From the NCBI GenBank assembly GCA_046302135.1, contig JBKCIQ010000195.1, positions 1 through 8,359 of the forward strand: DNA of 8,359 nt, read 5' to 3'. Within the stretch, counting starts at the first letter, position 1. Each line of letters starts with the position of its first letter. The position numbers were made by a program, and so were the translations under genes. The notes beneath the pieces are model-generated. The model saw only the letters and a program-made list of their open reading frames with translations. It was not told where the DNA came from and searched no databases. This document shows positions 6,463 through 8,359 of this stretch, one piece after another. This DNA is from AM-1111 sp046302135 (GTDB lineage: Bacteria; Bacteroidota; Bacteroidia; B-17B0; Aurantibacillaceae).

Positions 6463-8253
6463 TTAATCGTTCAATTTTAATACAGCCATAAAAGCTGATT
6501 GAGGAATTTCCACGCTACCAACCTGTCTCATACGCTTTTTACCCTCTTTCTGTTTCTCAAGAAGTTTACGCTTTCTGGAAATATCACCGCCATAACATTT
6601 TGCAGTTACGTCTTTACGAAGTGCCCGAATCGTTTCTCTGGCAATAATTTTTGCACCTATTGCGGCTTGAATAGGAATCTCAAATTGCTGCCTTGGTATT
6701 AACTCTTTAAGTTTTTCACAGATCTTCTTTCCGAAATCGTAACTATTATTTCTGTGAATCAATGCTGACAAGGCATCCACTTGCTCTGCATTTAATAATA
6801 TATCCAATTTCACCAAATCAGATGGCTTCATTCCGCAAGGTGAATAATCAAACGAAGCATATCCTCTTGAAATAGATTTCAATCTATCGTAAAAATCAAA
6901 AACTATTTCACCCAAAGGCATTTCAAAAATTAACTCAACACGATCTGTTGTTAGATAATTTTGATTTTTGAGCTCGCCCCTTTTCTCTATGCACAAACTC
7001 ATAACCGGACCAATATATTCAGATTTTGTGATGATGCTTGCTTTTATATAAGGTTCTTCTATGAAATCAATTCTTGCAGGGTCGGGTAGGTCTGATGGAT
7101 TATTTACAGTTATTATTTCTCCGTTTGTATTGTGGCAGATGTAAGATACGTTGGGAACAGTTGTGATAACAGTCATGTTGAATTCTCTCTCCAGTCTTTC
7201 CTGAATGATTTCCATGTGCAACATTCCTAAAAATCCACAGCGGAATCCAAATCCTAAAGCGGCAGATGACTCGGGTTCCCAAGTTAAAGATGCATCATTG
7301 AGTTGTAGCTTTTCCATGGAATACCTTAACTCTTCAAAATCTTCAGTATCTACAGGATAAATTCCGGCAAAAACCATCGGTTTTACATCTTCAAATCCTT
7401 TGATGGCTTCCGGTGTAGGCCTATCAACATGAGTAATTGTATCTCCAACCTTTACTTCTTTTGCAACCTTGATTCCTGAAATTATATAACCTACATCACC
7501 GGTTTTAACCTCGGTTTTCGGGCTTAGGCTTAATTTTAAAACCCCAACTTCATCGGCAAGATATTCGCTTTCCGTATTTACGAATTTTACTTTATCTCCT
7601 TTTTTTATGGAACCATTGATGATTTTATAATATGCAATAATTCCCCTGAATGAATTAAAAACTGAATCAAAAATTAAGGCTTGTAAAGGCGCTTCGGGAT
7701 CACCTTTAGGTGAAGGAATGCGCTCTACTATAGCAGCTAAGATATTATCTACCCCCAATCCTGTTTTACCTGATGCTGGTATAATTTCTTCACGTTTGCA
7801 ACCAATTAAGTCTACAATCTGATCACTTACCAATTCCGGTTCGGCACTGGGTAAATCAATTTTGTTTAATACAGGAATAATTTCTAAATCATTCTCTAGT
7901 GCAAGATAAAGATTTGAAATGGTTTGTGCCTGAATTCCCTGTGCTGCATCAACAATTAATAAAGCACCTTCGCATGCAGCAATAGAACGCGAAACCTCGT
8001 AAGAAAAATCTACATGCCCGGGAGTGTCAATCAGATTAAAAACGTACTTTTCACCTTTATAAACGTATTCCATCTGAATTGCATGGCTCTTTATGGTAAT
8101 CCCTCTCTCTTTCTCAAGATCCATATCATCTAGCACTTGAGCTTGCATCTCTCTCTTAGAAATTGTATTTGTATATTCCAATAAGCGGTCTGCCAGGGTG
8201 CTTTTTCCGTGGTCAATGTGAGCAATTATGCAAAAATTACGTATGTTTTTCAT
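6463..8253 (-). CDS. lepA: Elongation factor 4 (LepA), ribosome-associated GTPase
   Basis: LepA/EF4 is a translational GTPase that binds the ribosome and has been linked to back-translocation and to 30S assembly; loss is often mild in normal growth. Starting at the ATG at 8253 gives 596 residues, the normal family length. The alternative ATG at 8301 would add 16 residues not typical of LepA and would lie upstream of the predicted transcript start. GTPase motifs from the chosen start: G1 AHIDHGKST (11-19), G2 RGITI (50-54), G3 DTPGH (76-80, with the GTPase-activating H80), G4 NKID (130-133) and G5 SGK (161-163). EF-G-like domains follow, with GFRCGFLGMLHMEI and the LepA-specific C-terminal domain (DVTAKCYGGDISRKRKLLEK) that reaches toward the peptidyl transferase centre. 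All motifs are intact. The T9SS gene follows 56 bp downstream with no functional link evident. Confidence 0.97.
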   Translation of the reverse strand: MKNIRNFCIIAHIDHGKSTLADRLLEYTNTISKREMQAQVLDDMDLEKERGITIKSHAIQMEYVYKGEKYVFNLIDTPGHVDFSYEVSRSIAACEGALLIVDAAQGIQAQTISNLYLALENDLEIIPVLNKIDLPSAEPELVSDQIVDLIGCKREEIIPASGKTGLGVDNILAAIVERIPSPKGDPEAPLQALIFDSVFNSFRGIIAYYKIINGSIKKGDKVKFVNTESEYLADEVGVLKLSLSPKTEVKTGDVGYIISGIKVAKEVKVGDTITHVDRPTPEAIKGFEDVKPMVFAGIYPVDTEDFEELRYSMEKLQLNDASLTWEPESSAALGFGFRCGFLGMLHMEIIQERLEREFNMTVITTVPNVSYICHNTNGEIITVNNPSDLPDPARIDFIEEPYIKASIITKSEYIGPVMSLCIEKRGELKNQNYLTTDRVELIFEMPLGEIVFDFYDRLKSISRGYASFDYSPCGMKPSDLVKLDILLNAEQVDALSALIHRNNSYDFGKKICEKLKELIPRQQFEIPIQAAIGAKIIARETIRALRKDVTAKCYGGDISRKRKLLEKQKEGKKRMRQVGSVEIPQSAFMAVLKLND

Positions 8254-8266
8254 TTCTATCGGGCCA

Positions 8267-8274
8267 CAAAAATA
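8267..8274 (-). promoter_or_regulatory. Candidate -7 element of lepA (TATTTTTG), supports the 8253 start
   Basis: The minus strand reads TATTTTTG, a perfect TAnnTTTG, 13 bp before the ATG at 8253. Transcription would begin near 8263, inside the longer ORF and after its ATG at 8301, so it supports the shorter protein. The nearest TTG upstream is 24 bp away, slightly long for a -33 box. Confidence 0.5.
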
Positions 8275-8287
8275 AACATTTTGAATC

Positions 8288-8318
8288 TTTATTTTACGCA
8301 ATGCTTAGTATAAATTTG
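8288..8318 (+). promoter_or_regulatory. Possible divergent promoter at the right edge (TTTA-N19-TAAATTTG)
   Basis: On the plus strand TTTA (8288-8291) is followed after 19 bp by TAAATTTG (8311-8318), a perfect -7 match at the usual spacing. It would drive a gene or RNA lying mostly beyond 8359. The first ATG after it (8329) meets a stop after eight codons, so the true start, if any, is outside the window. Confidence 0.35.
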
Positions 8319-8359
8319 TTTTCTTGTGATGTTTATGAGTATTGTCATCAATTAATTAC

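Noticed and set aside
7100..7282. A 60-codon minus-strand frame inside lepA, and a 67-codon plus-strand frame at 6499-6702
   Set aside because: Both overlap intact lepA coding sequence in other frames and have no family signature or start signals.
1..8359. Search for mobile elements, CRISPR arrays, tRNA/rRNA genes, riboswitches, toxin-antitoxin or defence genes
   Set aside because: No transposase, direct-repeat array, cloverleaf, long inverted repeat or defence-type motif was seen by eye. All long frames are accounted for by the listed genes.

Overview
The window is a stretch of AT-rich chromosome from a member of the Bacteroidota. Four things point there: a protein ending in a type IX secretion (T9SS) sorting domain, the TamB/TsaD divergent pair common in this phylum, several promoter-like sequences of the Bacteroidota form (TTTG, about 19-20 bp, TAnnTTTG), and a near absence of Shine-Dalgarno sequences. 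The family or genus cannot be fixed from the sequence alone. Most of the content is core housekeeping. I see no mobile element, CRISPR array, RNA gene, defence cassette or broken gene.

Left part (1-2335). The 5' end of a tamB-like envelope gene runs off the left edge on the minus strand. It diverges from tsaD (tRNA t6A synthesis) across only 62 bp, where the two candidate promoters interleave. Downstream of tsaD on the plus strand lie a DUF892/YciE-type ferritin-like protein, whose usual metal ligands look partly lost, and a 71-residue single-pass membrane protein of unknown function.

Right part (2386-8301). Four minus-strand genes follow one another in transcription order: lepA (ribosome-associated GTPase), a secreted T9SS cargo protein of unknown function, eno (enolase) and gltA (citrate synthase). 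Strong intrinsic terminators follow the T9SS gene and gltA. Each gene has its own promoter-like element, so these look like mostly separate transcription units. eno and gltA may be partly co-transcribed, because no terminator separates them. They supply lower glycolysis and entry to the TCA cycle respectively. A further promoter-like element at the right edge points out of the window.

Points most worth a second look: the citrate synthase is of the eukaryotic/mitochondrial type; a TAA(C/A)TTTACC promoter core recurs upstream of three genes; the lepA start must be moved inward from the longest ORF, and a perfect -7 element supports this; and the ferritin-like protein appears to have a degenerate metal site. 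I found no convincing new biological system.
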